Shown here in pieces: positions 11,772 to 23,473 of a stretch of 64,000 nt of DNA. The position numbers were made by a program, and so were the translations under genes. The first letter of the stretch is position 1. Each line of letters opens with the position of its first letter. The DNA lies in NCBI GenBank assembly GCA_034766995.1, contig CM068317.1, forward strand, positions 13,531,755 to 13,595,754, given 5' to 3'. This stretch comes from Acanthacorydalis orientalis (taxonomy: Eukaryota; Arthropoda; Insecta; Megaloptera; Corydalidae). The notes under the pieces were generated by a model. That model searched no databases. It was not told the origin of the DNA and saw only the letters and a list, made by a program, of their open reading frames with translations.

Positions 11772-13930
11772 CCCTAAATGGAATAAATAATTGAATTCTG
11801 TGGCAGTAAGTGGATTGTCAGGTTCCATATGCAATACATTTTTGATATAGAAGCATTTCCAATATGCTATAAAATAAGTTTACACTTTGCTATTAGATGA
11901 AGCAATACAGTCATATGAATAGACATGTCTTATTATTTTTTTATATTAATAATTTATTGGTTATGTATGAAGTTTTTCAATTATTGTTTGATAGAAAATG
12001 ATATTGTAGTTTTCAGTCTATAAAGAATGTAATAGTTTTACAAAATACTAAACATATTGATTTTTACTTACATCTCGTTAGAATGTCAATATACAATGTA
12101 TATATATATATATATATCTTTGTTAAATAAATTTATTAATCAACCATTACAACAATACCTTTTCCTTACTTTTCAATATATCTTTGGTAATTGTAAAAAA
12201 TACTTATATTAAAAAAACAAAATCATGCACGAAATAAAATAAATTTGCTTTAGTTCTTGTAAATTTACTTATTTGAAGTCACTATTTAAAATTAATACTA
12301 ATTAATTGATTAGAAATTTGTCACTGCATAAATACTTGATTTTATTCTTTTGTGCAGCATGAAAGAAAATAGAAATCTGTATTTATTGTTTGCATAAGTC
12401 AAAATTGTGAATATTCAACTTTTAGCTCTTTTGACCAACACCAAAAATATACATATTTAGATATATACATATATATTTGTCAGAAAAGAATTCCACTTTA
12501 ACTGACGTTAATATAATTTTCTTTTTAAACCCAAAATACATTTAGTTTTTGCTATTAAAATATTTATTTTCTTTTAATCCACTGTTTTTGTTTATAGTAT
12601 TTCACTTGAAAATAATTGAAAATGTTATATGTCGTCTCTAAAATAAACAAAATATTTATAATTTCAAATCAGGTCTGTTTTTTTTTCCTTAATATTGAAA
12701 TTTAATATCAGTGTAGTTTATTTTAAATGTATAGAAATCTAAAAGACAGTATCTTAAAAATAAATTGCTATTGCTGGTAATTACTCACAATACAGATTTG
12801 GTACTCTAACAAAACTCATTTTCATAAATGAATTTTCACTCATCCCCCATAAACTATAAAAAATGTATCTGATTAAAAAATATTTATCATGTGTGGAGGA
12901 CGTGAGAAATTTATTTGTGAAACTTATAATTTCTATCATTGATTTTGATAAATTTTTAAAAATATATTTTGATAGTTTTTTTTTCAGTGTCAAATATGTT
13001 GAAAAATGTCACACAAAAAAGTTAAAACTAGAAAAGTATACAAAAAATATAAATCAAATCTTTAAAACACTCAACAAAAACAATTACAAAAAAGTTTTTA
13101 TAAAAATTAAAATTAAAACATTAATATAAAATTATATCTTCAATATAAATAATGACATTTTATAGTTTTATAGAAATTTTCTATACGATCTTATTTGAAT
13201 TCCATATACATACAATTTAAAATTAAGTCATATGTGTATGTGTATATATATATATACACACATATGTATGTATGTATATGTATACATAATTAAATTTTTA
13301 AAAATATTAAGTAATTTCAATTTTTAAATACATTTCTATTTTTACTCAATATTTCATCCCTGGAGATATTGAAGTTTTAATTAATAATCATTGATTTATT
13401 TTTGATTATTTGAAAAAACTCACACATGAATGACATTCCTTATTTTTTTTAAAAAAAATCATTGAATTGTAATGTAATTACTTTTTGTAATTTATAAAAA
13501 TATTAACAAAATTAATTAAGTTATTTTATAAAAATTTATATTAAATATGTATTGATTTAAAATTTACAATATTTATAATTTAATTTATTGAAACATATTG
13601 AAACATTAATAGTTCCTATATCAAAAAAATACATTTTTGGAAACTGAATGAATGATAACTTACTTATGAACGATACTCATTTTTATTTTCATTTCAGTAA
13701 TAAACATTTTATAAAAGAAGGATGTATGGAAAAAGCCATAATTTATAGTTCTTTTTATTGTATACACATCTTCGTTACTTTTCTCCCATGAATAAAAAGC
13801 ATACTGTATCGTATCCTCTTCAGTTATAACTGAAACATAATGAAACAGTTTAATACCCACTATTATATGCTGTTACGTATTTTCTCTTTCCGGCTTGTAG
13901 GAAAATTTTTATTGAATAAGATTTTCCAAA
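11772..13930 (-). CDS. Unrecognised multi-exon host gene (partial)
   Basis: Minus-strand exons with canonical splice sites and matching phases: 13664-13829 (acceptor TTTCAG, donor GTAAGT), 12789-12853 (acceptor TTATAG, donor GTGAGT) and 11772-11866 (acceptor TTATAG, donor GTAAGA). All are open in the single frame that the phases demand. Visible segments include EEDTIQYAFYSWEKSNED, LWGMSENSFMKMSFVRVP and HMEPDNPLTATEFNYLFHLG. A possible further upstream exon at 13877-13930 fits by phase but has a weaker donor. I do not recognise the family: there is no signal peptide, zinc finger or low-complexity run, and the composition is that of a globular protein. Both gene ends are missing. The SIFamide gene begins about 90 bp beyond the last exon on the opposite strand, so it may lie inside this gene or beside it. 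Confidence 0.5.
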
Positions 13931-14015
13931 CTAAAACATATATTGACTATGTAAAAGCTATATGTATTCTTTAAATAAGGTTCATATTTGTACTCATATG
14001 GTGTGAAAATTTTAG

Positions 14016-14022
14016 TATATAA
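14016..14022 (+). promoter_or_regulatory. TATA box of the SIFamide gene
   Basis: TATATAA is followed about 34 bp downstream by an initiator-like TCAGA near 14048-14052. The spacing is right for an RNA polymerase II start feeding the 5' UTR exon. Confidence 0.6.
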
Positions 14023-14089
14023 GAGCAGCATGTTATTGAGAAAAATATCAGAAACAGAACAGTTTTCAATACAGCAACATCTACAAAAG

Positions 14090-14112
14090 GTATTATTATA
14101 ATATATAAGTAA

Positions 14113-14183
<71 letters not shown>

Positions 14184-14215
14184 ATCTGTTATATTTTCAA
14201 AATATTTATTTATAG
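14090..14215 (+). other. 5' UTR intron of the SIFamide gene
   Basis: The donor AAAAG followed by GTATTA at 14090 and the acceptor TTTATAG ending at 14215 bracket 126 bp, most of it a (TA)n tract (14109-14180). The exons on either side would be a short untranslated exon starting near 14050 and the coding exon beginning 14 bp before the ATG. Confidence 0.55.
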
Positions 14216-14229
14216 ATATCAAAATAAAA

Positions 14230-14511
14230 ATGCAGTTCAAATTCATCATTTGTGTAGTTGTAATTGCTCTGGTCTTTACTTTTGCCAGTTTGACAGAAGC
14301 AACATATCGAAAACCTCCATTCAATGGATCCATTTTCGGAAAGCGAGGTACATCGACAGGTATGAAACTTTCACAAGAAGGTTTTTCTTCGACTGATATA
14401 TTTGTTTGTATTTCCATAGAATATGACACTACTGGCAAGGCACTATCAGCAATGTGTGAAATAGCAAGTGAAGCATGTCAAACTTGGTTTCCTGCACAAG
14501 AAAATAAATAA
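14230..14511 (+). CDS. SIFa: SIFamide neuropeptide precursor
   Basis: Residues 1-24 form a signal peptide ending SLTEA. The next residues are TYRKPPFNGSIF followed by GKR: a glycine amide donor and a dibasic cleavage site, giving one amidated 12-residue SIFamide directly after the signal peptide, as in other arthropods. SIFamide is a brain neuropeptide acting through a G-protein-coupled receptor. The C-terminal peptide carries two cysteines (AMCEIASEACQTWF), the usual second conserved block. The span includes a short phase-1 intron ending at 14419 (TTCCATAG). Two donors fit: 14360 (60-nt intron, 73-residue product) or 14348 (72-nt intron, 69 residues). Both introns are multiples of three with no stop, so retention would give 93 residues. 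The mature peptide is the same in all forms. The start is the only ATG before the signal peptide in this exon. Confidence 0.95.
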   Translation: MQFKFIICVVVIALVFTFASLTEATYRKPPFNGSIFGKRGTSTGMKLSQEGFSSTDIFVCISIEYDTTGKALSAMCEIASEACQTWFPAQENK

Positions 14512-14936
14512 AAAACGACAACTGCCTTTCTCCTCTCACTAATATAAAACTTTTATAAGTTTTTATTCAAACGATATCCTAACCTCAAAATAGAAAATGG
14601 CTGTTCGACAATAAAATGACAACTATAACCTAATTTCAACATTAACAATATGTATATACTCTTTATATTTTATTAAATGTGAATAATGTTTTTTTCGAAA
14701 ACACTTATATTACTTTCATTTTTTATCATAAATGGATGTTATGTCTTTTTTAATGAATTTATATAATTACTGTATACTTGTTATATAATTTTTATATGAA
14801 TATGTAATTTATTAAAGTAAATAATAAAGCAGCAGTAAAAAAACTTACTTTTATTTCATTGTATATAGAAAAACACAAACCAGTTATTCCTTTTTCATGA
14901 CATTTTAGTGTAGTCATCTAAAACACATTTTATTTA
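14512..14936 (+). other. SIFamide 3' UTR and flank
   Basis: Candidate polyadenylation signals (AATAAA) occur at the stop codon itself, near 14610 and near 14822. No other feature is seen. Confidence 0.5.
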
Positions 14937-14977
14937 GATATATATATATATATATACAAATATATATATATATATAT

Positions 14978-15070
<93 letters not shown>

Positions 15071-15077
15071 TACATAC

Positions 15078-15152
<75 letters not shown>

Positions 15153-15220
15153 CATACATATACATACATATACATACATATACATACATATACATATATG
15201 TATATATGATATATATATAA

Positions 15221-15285
<65 letters not shown>

Positions 15286-15303
15286 GTGAGAGAGAGAGAG
15301 AGA
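14937..15303. repeat. Long (TA)n / (CATA)n / (GA)n microsatellite
   Basis: About 365 bp of TA repeats with CATA blocks around 15145-15195 and a GA run at the right end. Long tyrosine-rich frames are artefacts. Confidence 0.95.
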
Positions 15304-16350
15304 GGAAAATAGCAAAATGTTATAAATTTGTATTCACAAATAAAATGGTTAATTATATTTATAAAAAACCTTATCAATCTTTATAGAAAAGAAAAAAATA
15401 AATAGTACATTTAAAATATACAAATATATGAAGAAAACTAAGAGTAAATTTGTAACTCAACTTTCTTAAATTTTATTACACACATAACATTAAAATCAAA
15501 GAAAATTTATTAATATAAGTTGAGTATACTTGTTTGATAACTTGATACAATTTGAATTCACCTGACCAATTTTACAATATATACCTATATACAACTATAT
15601 TTTCATATTGTTCTGATAAAAGAGATGTGATAATTAGAAGAAAAAAATCAAAAACTTTATTCATCTAATAGCATATTAAGAATCAGACTAAATTATAATA
15701 ATATTTAATGTAACTAAATTAATTAAAATTATTTACCTGATGCTAGTTACAACAATGAAACAACACTGTTATCTTGGTTAACTGAAATATGCAACCATTT
15801 GGTATACAGGTTGTTATTTGAGAAACCCTTAACTCATGAAACATGAACAAAAAGGTCATCAAACACAACTGAGGCTAATTGTTAGATAAAGATATGAGAA
15901 AAAACTGAAAGTTGCTCACTGTGCTGCTCAATTTGAAGCAACCTCGACGTCCAACCGGGATTGCTTTTATTTAAAATTAGGGTCAGGTTAATTCTACCTT
16001 CACCTCAGTGTTTATATTAGCACATTAGACCCGCTAGAACATCATGTTCAGAGTAATAAAGTACAGAAAAATGTATTTTTTCTAGACATTAGCGTTCTGA
16101 AAATGATACTATTTTTATTGAAATGCACAAAAGCAACAATTCAGTAATCAGACAGTAATCAATTATTAAACATTTTTGGTCTGATTTTTTTGTGATTTGT
16201 GAACTGACTGAAAAATGCATTTATAATTATAAATAAATAATAAATAAATAAATCATATTGTAAGCATAATTTATGATGATTAAATAATTATTTATTTTTA
16301 AAGACAAACCTATTTCCTCTAAAAATAATGCAAACTCCATTTTTTTAATT
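15304..16350. other. Spacer, nothing recognised
   Basis: Mixed composition, with a more balanced patch at 15930-16030. No domain or element ends are seen. Confidence 0.4.
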
Positions 16351-16351
16351 A

Positions 16352-16440
16352 CCAGGGGGTTCTGGCCTCAACTCGTTACTTTCACCGACACCCGGGTGGT
16401 TCCTTGACCTCTTCGCTCGTATCGCATATATTCGCTCAAT
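16352..16440 (-). other. Possible GC-rich exon
   Basis: An island richer in GC and CpG. On the minus strand it is open in one frame (segment RSRNHPGVGESNELRPEPP) and ends at a possible donor (CCTG followed by GTAATT) in phase 1. That phase would fit the exon of the unrecognised gene at 13664-13829. The Tc1 relic begins just beyond it. No acceptor is identified, so this is only a candidate. Confidence 0.25.
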
Positions 16441-16451
16441 ATCGTTATATA

Positions 16452-16990
16452 CAGTGCCTTCCAAAAGTCAGTTGAAATGAAAAAAATAACATAAAAAATG
16501 AAAAATTGTGCGAAAAATAAAAATAATTCCAAGTGAAACACTGTTTATTAAACCTTACTTAATAATAGTCATTTTGATAAGGAATTAGCAATCATGCTTC
16601 AAACGAATCATAAATTATACAAAAACTACTTCTAGGTCTAGTACCAAAAGTTAGTTGGAAATCACAGAGAAAATAATGTAAAAAAATCACAATACTTTTT
16701 TTTTCATTTTTAATATTTTGTATAACCGCCATTATTCCGTAGAACAGCGTTAGGCCTTCTAGACATTGATTTTACCAGGTTTCATAAAGCACTGAGAGGT
16801 AAACTGGACCACGTTTCCAAAATTGTCTTTACATTGAGTACTGTTGAGTATTGAAGATGTGGTGATCCTGCGATCCAATTCGTCCAATAAATGTTCAATA
16901 GGATTAAGATCGGGCGAGATCGATGGCTATTCAAATACATCTACTTCATTTTTTGTAAAAAAATCTTTAGTTATTCTAGCTCCTGTTGAA
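16452..16990 (-). pseudogene. Tc1-type transposase relic, C-terminal part
   Basis: It begins at a TA with CAGTGCCTTCCAAAAGTCAG, a Tc1-like terminus. On the minus strand, broken frames read DLNPIEHLLDELDRRI, which holds the third catalytic residue (E) of the Tc1 DD34E triad, and a decayed ending resembling RRPNAVLRNNGG. Several stops are present. The other end is not identified, so the limit near 16990 is approximate. Confidence 0.7.
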
Positions 16991-17273
16991 AAGTAGATAT
17001 ATTTGAGTTTATAAGTTTATAAGTCCTGTTGAAAAGTAAAGGTCCGACCCACACAAAACACAATAAGAAGAAGAAGGTTGGTTTCAGGGAAACACCTAAC
17101 CCCGAGGTATTATAGAAATGAAGACACTTTATAACATGATTCACACTTTCTTAAAATTCGTGGAAAAAAATCATAGTCTTTCGTATAATTTCGGGTGTCA
17201 TCGTTAATAATAATTTAATACAAAATCTCTACACATTTTTTCCATAAAATTATCCGAAACTTTTTTTTAAATA

Positions 17274-17353
17274 TTAGGTCGCTAGAAAAATAATTGCGGT
17301 TTATAACTTACAAATTCGTAACAAAAACCGCAATTATTTTCCTACCGGCCTAA
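17274..17353. mobile_element. 80-bp minimal MITE of mariner family A
   Basis: It consists of little more than the two terminal repeats of family A: TTAGGTCGCTAGAAAAATAA at the left and TTATTTTCCTACCGGCCTAA at the right, joined by about 40 bp. A TA dinucleotide flanks each side, as for mariner insertion. A half copy of the same short element lies at 18366-18420. Confidence 0.85.
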
Positions 17354-17419
17354 TAGATACATTTGGATCATTCAGTATTTTTAAGTGCTTAAAAGAGGAG
17401 TATATTTTCTGAAATATTA

Positions 17420-17648
17420 ACCCTTAACAGTCGAAAGGACATCACACTTATGCCATAGAAAACGAAAGGGCCCAATACGGGGACATGTAAAGAATTTATC
17501 AACTAAATATCTTGAATTTATGTCTAAATAAACCAGTTAAAATGTGTTATTTAATTTTTCATTCTTATAAACGTTTTATAAGCTTTCACCTAATTTTCGG
17601 CTGTCTTATGGGCGAGTATTACAAAAAAAGCTCTCGACCGTTAAGGTA
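17420..17648. other. Possible small element with short inverted ends
   Basis: CCTTAACAGTCGA near the left and TCGACCGTTAAGG at the right are inverted copies bracketing about 225 bp that begins at a TTAA. It could be a piggyBac-type MITE. No coding capacity is seen. Confidence 0.3.
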
Positions 17649-17789
17649 CTAGTAAACTTAATGTTACATCACAGAAAGCGAAAGGTCAATAAAATTATTA
17701 AAAACATGACTTATTTTAGATGGAATTGTTTAATAAATTCATATTATGTGGAAAACTCTTCAGTGCATATAAATTCGATAATTTTTTGC

Positions 17790-17841
17790 ATATATATATA
17801 TATATATATATATATTTGAGTTCCCTTTAACTGACACATGT

Positions 17842-17899
<58 letters not shown>
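17790..17899. repeat. Two (TA)n tracts
   Basis: Two TA runs separated by about 30 bp of unique sequence. Confidence 0.9.
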
Positions 17900-17905
<6 letters not shown>

Positions 17906-18291
17906 TCGCGCATTGTCGGATTACCATCACAATTTCTACTTGACGATTTTTTCAATTGGAAACTTGTTCAAAAGGATTCCATACAAATCTGATCGTCAGC
18001 CTATCGGATTACTTTGACATGCTTTGCTCTCCACACATCATCGTAGCCTTTGCTTATTTTGACAAAGAGTACTTATCGCAAGTCACATAAACTGACAGGA
18101 ATATTTGAATTGAGTGATGTTTAATAAAATGTAGAGGTATTTCAGATGAACGTGTAGTACAAAGAGGTAATGTTTACATGTCAGTATTTTGAAGTTGTTT
18201 ATATTATATTACTAGTTTTATATTTGAAACCGATACGTTATACACTATATCTATATTAGAAAGTTATTAGTTTTATATATGTATATATATA

Positions 18292-19428
18292 TTAGGTTGT
18301 CCCATATTTGTCATCAGTGATAATAAGTAAAATGAAACTATTTTTTTATATATTATAAATTTAATGTTTAATTACTTACAAATTTATAACAAAAACCGCA
18401 ATTGTTTTCCTTCCGGCCTATTATAACTATATTTATAACTATAACTATATTCCTTTTTATAACTATATTCCAACTTTCAACCACTTTTTGTAAAATTATG
18501 ATGATTTTGATCTGAATAATGATACTAGGAAGGAATTCACTTCTTTGTGTGTTTGGATTTTTTTTATCGAGGCTGCTTTAAGGACCGTAACGGATGGAAA
18601 TCAGAAAGGTCAAGACGTGGGGAATAAGGTGGATGTGGAATAACTTTCAAATTCAGGTCAGAATTTTTTTCCCGCGATGAAAGCTTTGTGTGGCCGTGCA
18701 TTGTCATGCTGCAACACTATGCTACACCTCTTCTAGCTAATTGCGGTCGTGTTTCTCGTATTGCCTCATTCTGTTTGTCAAGCTGTTGACAATACCTACT
18801 GAAATGTCAGTTCCGGAACGTCTACAAGAGAAATGAATACATTTTGGAATTTCTTCTCTTAAAATATTAAAACTACTATTAAGTCAAAAATGATGAAGTA
18901 ACAGGTGGGCTAAAAAGTTCGTAGGCTGACACATAAATGGCGCTACTAGTATCAAATCCATATGATTTTTAGTTAGCCCTGACCTTCAAAAGACGCGTGT
19001 ATAAATTTGACAGCTGTTGCACTATTAGTATCTGAGTTATAGCATTTTTAGTGAAAGAACTTTTGTTACCTTGAAAAAATGGATAAAAAGGAATTTCGTG
19101 TGTTAATAAAGCATTGCTTTTTGGCGAAAAAAAATACTGTTGAAACCAAGGCTTGGCTTAATAAACATTATTCGGACTCTGCACCAGGAAAATCAACCGT
19201 AGAGAATCAACCGTAGAAAAATCAACCGTATTTTGAGGCTAAAGACAAATCGTATTATAAAAATGGTATCGAAAAATTGTATGACCGCTATAATCGTTGT
19301 ATCGCCCTCGAAGGGAACTATATTGAATAATAAAATCAAATTCTATCAAAAAAAATTTTTTTTCTATTCAAGCCTACGAACTTTTCAGCCCACCTGTTAT
19401 AAATCGCTGACACCAAATATGGGTCAAC

Positions 19429-19432
<4 letters not shown>
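18292..19432 (-). mobile_element. Mariner relic with another element nested inside
   Basis: The ends match: TTAGGTTGTCCCATATTTG at the left and CAAATATGGGTCAACCTAA (19414-19432) at the right, with TA flanks. On the minus strand a decayed frame still reads LQHDNARPHKAF (near 18700), the box around the second catalytic aspartate of mariner. The 3' part is interrupted by a separate mariner derivative at 18901-19397, and the 5' part contains a half MITE at 18366-18420. There is no intact frame. Confidence 0.75.
18901..19397 (+). mobile_element. Internally deleted mariner (497 bp), nested
   Basis: Exact ends ACAGGTGGGCT and AGCCCACCTGT, with a TA on each side. A frame from 19080 gives MDKKEFRVLIKHCFLAKK and continues about 45 residues to APGKST, the N-terminal helix-turn-helix start of a widespread insect mariner transposase. 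After a short slippage the sequence jumps to the C-terminal tail (FEAKDKSYYKNGIEKLYDRY, then NRCIALEGNYIE). The whole catalytic region between them is gone. It could move only if a full-length relative supplied transposase. Confidence 0.85.

Positions 19433-19482
<50 letters not shown>
19433..19482. repeat. (TA)n microsatellite
   Basis: A TA run immediately next to the right end of the mariner relic. Confidence 0.9.
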
Positions 19483-19483
<1 letters not shown>

Positions 19484-19990
19484 GCAGTCACAGTTTTTCC
19501 GGATTTTAGAAGTTTCATAAATAAATTGCCTCATGAGAATCCCACCAGACACAAAGCATTATTTTTTTATTGGTAAGACTTGTTTTCTCAATTTTGAGAA
19601 GTTTTTCCAGGATCCATATAATTTTTTTCCGTTTATTATTACTGTATAATATTCACTTTTCGTCTCCCGTTATCAAATTAAACAAAAATGGTTCCTGAAC
19701 TTGACAAGCCTTCAACGAAACGCACGTACTCATCACCCAAAAAAATTCTACCAAGGCCACGGAAATGATTTGTTTAGCTTTAGGGGAAGATGCTGTGACG
19801 CATGAAACATGCAAAAAAATGTTTTAAAGGCTTCGGAGTGTTGATTTTGGTTTGAAACAATTTTTTGCATCTTTTATCGGTCACAGCATCTTCCCCTAAA
19901 GCTAAACAAATCAGTTCCGTGGCCTTGGCGGCATTTTTTTTCCAACTGAAACGCGAAAAGTATGCAATTCCTAACATTTTACATTTCGAA
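19483..19990 (-). pseudogene. Mariner relic with inverted duplication
   Basis: On the minus strand, 19780-19977 reads ATELICLALGEDAVTDKRC, the first helix-turn-helix of a mariner transposase, followed by KLFQTKI. The same piece of about 45 bp is present again in inverse orientation at about 19752-19798, so the two form a hairpin with a loop of about 80 bp. No catalytic part is recognisable. Confidence 0.6.
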
Positions 19991-20058
19991 CGTCATCGTC
20001 TTCACTATTATTTTGTGATATTATGTCAACTGTTTGCCTAAGAGATACAGTGTTTTAA

Positions 20059-22234
20059 CCCTTAGTGCACTAATGCCGCAATATACGCCTCATTGCACTT
20101 TTACTTATTAGGTCGAATGCCGTATACAATACGGCAAAAAAAATCATTTTATCATTTTCATCATTGTTATTGTTATTATATTTTCATTTAACACGTTAAG
20201 TGCTACGTCGGTTCCTTTTAGTTGATTCATTTCGATTCGTGATCTGTATTTTCACAAAAATAAATATTTTTTTCTTTATACCAGATATAAAAATCCTTAG
20301 CGGATAATTTTTCTTCGTATAAAAATTGCTTGGACCTAGCGGTAAGCAAACTTCAAATACTTGTGGACCTTTAAGGGTTAAAATGTTAAAGTTAGCATCT
20401 CAAAATCCTAAAATGACGAAAAAACATTTCAATTTAAAACAGAGTTGTGAATGATTCACTTTCACGCTTTCCTATCTGACGATATAAATTTGTCCAACAA
20501 TATTTTCGGCCAAATATTTTCGATACGAGATCACGCATCAACGTTTGAATACTAGAAATCCATTTTCGTATCGTTGAGGTAGCTAATTACGGCACATAAT
20601 TTGAAAAACGAGAGGAATCAACCAATCAGCACATCTTTTAAGCCAGAACTTGACAGTGAGTCGGTGAGAGCGATTTGTGTGATTTTCCGATGTTTTTTTT
20701 AAAAACAGAATTTGTTGGTTAAATGTTTATTTTTTTATTTCGTAGATAGCCTGTTTCATTTATAATACAATCCTAGCATGTACATTGTGTGTTTGTAAGT
20801 TTTCACTACTGAAATATTAAGAAGTTTGGAGATGACTTAGAAGTACCGTCAGTAACTTTTGGTTTATATTTTTATTATATGTTGGTGAAAAGTATGTGAA
20901 GATAAAATAAAGAAGAGTAAAAAGATAAACTATACAAGATAAGATCTATACTAGATGAGATAAACAGAACATTTTAAGAAACCAAAGAAATTTAGTTTTG
21001 ACGAATCCATGATAAAATTCAAGAGCAGATCTGTACTAAAGTAATATCTACCTATGAAACCTATAAAAAGGAGGTATATATTGTAGTGTTTGACCGTTCA
21101 AGAAGAATTTATCAAAAAAACATATCAGGGGAAAGATGAAGAATTGAGCAAAAAGTTTTCTGATTATTTACTAGGAGAAAGAGTGGTTCTGGATTTGACT
21201 GAAGACGAATGGGGAAAGGATAAAGTTGTGTATGTTGACAACTGATCGAGAAATTAAAGACTGAGGAGACTTATGCATCCGAATCATAAGGGGCTTCTTA
21301 ATAACATAGAAGCTGACTCCAAACTGAAAAGAGGAAATTATGACTATAGATTTTCAAGCCTAGATATAGGATATTGGAAGTAGAAAGATAACAAGGCAGT
21401 ACATTCATTACCTAATTTGCATGGAAATGAAGAAAGTTACTGTTTCCTATAAAGAAAAATATTGTTCCATGTCAACGGTTACCTGCCCAACAGCAGTCAA
21501 GGATTACAATCAATTTATGGGAGAGGTGGATACCGCTGACCAGTGAGAGCATTATACTGCGTGTATCAGGAATCACCAAAATAATGACATAGACTTTTTT
21601 GGGGCGCGGTGGATATAGCATTTGTCAATGTCTATATTGTGCACGGGATTATATTTGAAAAAAAAAACACGGTAAAGGATTTCAGAAGGTCGGTTGCACA
21701 AGGATTGATGACTGTACAGTGTGCTGGTCAGAAGAAAAGGATATCTAGAGAGAATGCCCCAAACTCTAGTTGATCAAATCAGCAGAAATCAAATTATCCA
21801 ATACTGAGAGATAATATAAAACTGTGAAACCGAAGTGTTCATTTGCCAATATTTGTAGAAAATAGAGTAAGGTGTGAAGTATGCAGCATGAAGAAAATAC
21901 AGTCTAAGCCCAATTCGAAATGTTCTCATTGCAATGTTATTTTGTGTTTGAATGATGAAAAAATTGTTTTCTGAGTATCATGAGGCTAATATGTAATTTT
22001 AATACGTTTGACACTTTTAATTCGAATTATTTTTAATAAGATTTCCTAACAATTATCTAAGAACTGCGATACATGAAGTTCCTGTCGGTACAAACTAGTT
22101 TAGGTCTTAAAAATGATACCTGCAGTTCTAATAAAAATCTGAAAAAATATATGTTTCCTTTCAAACACTTCAAATGTATTTTTAGGTTAAAATGTTAGAA
22201 TTTTTAAATATTTCTAGTGGTCGGTAGGAAAGGG
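20059..22234 (+). mobile_element. piggyBac-type relic, family P1
   Basis: It is bounded by TTAA on both sides (20055-20058 and 22235-22238) with ends CCCTTAGTGCAC and GGTAGGAAAGGG, typical of piggyBac elements. The plus strand carries a decayed transposase: DESMIKFKSRSVLK (near 21000), RVVLDLTEDEW (21180), then CPTAVKDYNQFMGEVDTADQ (21490-21545), the box with the last catalytic aspartate. A cysteine-rich tail follows near 21850-21960. Many stops and frameshifts are present. Confidence 0.75.
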
Positions 22235-22238
22235 TTAA

Positions 22239-23142
22239 AGGCACCGAATTAGTTTGTACGCCATTGGAGGCGGCGCGTTTCCACCTAGCTATCAAACTAG
22301 TTGACAACGGGTGAAAATCTTTCTCTCATAAACCGCTGCGGAAAACATAGAGCCTTTTTTCTCGAAAATGGCTGGATAGTGCGAGCTAGTACGTTACTAT
22401 AGTAATATCTTTGGGGTACCCTACCACTACACGAAGTTTGGTCCCAAACTCAATTTCCAAGAACTTATCCTCTGTAGAACTTATCCTCCCCTTGTAAATC
22501 TAATTACTAATCTATTCAATAATTAGTTCACAAATATTTATTCACAAAAGTCCACTTTGTATACATAATTCGTATATAAAATCGAGTATAATACTGCACA
22601 TATTAATTTTGGGAAATTTTTCTAAAAAAAAGTCCAAATATTTAAATTTACGTACATTATGTTTTATAAAATAAAAGGCTACAAATTACTCATTCTTTTA
22701 AAATAAAAAAAATATTTTCGTACATACCAATTAAAGCATATTATTTTGCTTGTATTGTTGATAAAAAAATATTATTACAAAACTGTGTAAACCGAACAGC
22801 AAACTGTGATAAACTGTTACAGAAAACTGTGTAAGCGAAACATTGATTAAATATAAACAATTTCAAGTTATATGTAGTAAAATCATTAATAAAAGTTTGT
22901 ACAGTTATTTGTTACCGGAATTTCAATAAATTCGCAATCAATTAACCCTTTGTCAATAAGGACGCTTGTAACAAAAGTTATTTATAATTTAAATGTTTGA
23001 TACAAAAGTTCGTTTCTATGATTCCTCAACCTAATGTAAAATAAATTAAAACTTTTAGTTGTTTCAAATTTGATATTGAATATAATAATTTAAAATCGAT
23101 TTGTGTTCACATGAATTAATTTTCATTGAAACAGTTTTGAAT
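22239..23142. other. Spacer, nothing recognised
   Basis: A GC-balanced patch at 22250-22450 precedes ordinary AT-rich DNA. No frames or element ends are seen. Confidence 0.4.
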
Positions 23143-23143
23143 T

Positions 23144-23238
<95 letters not shown>
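23143..23238. repeat. (TTA)n(TA)n microsatellite
   Basis: A TTA run passes into a TA run. The phrase TCGTACTCGTACAT occurs just after it and again near 23455. Confidence 0.9.
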
Positions 23239-23242
<4 letters not shown>

Positions 23243-23473
23243 TGCACAGTCGTACTCGTACATAATAATTGATACTTGAAAAGTCAAGAAAAAGTTGTAA
23301 ATAATGATTGAATGACATAAATGTCATTATGATAAATAATCAGTTTACAAATAGTCTGATATTGTATCATTTTTATCTAAGAAAAAATTATTCATTTTTG
23401 TATTTACAATAAAATTGGTGCAATGAGGTAAAATTATGTGTAAGTTGTGCGACACTCGTACTCGTACATTTAA

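Noticed and set aside
12863..13129. 88-codon plus-strand open frame
   Set aside because: Lysine-rich AT artefact running opposite the better supported minus-strand exon at 12789-12853.
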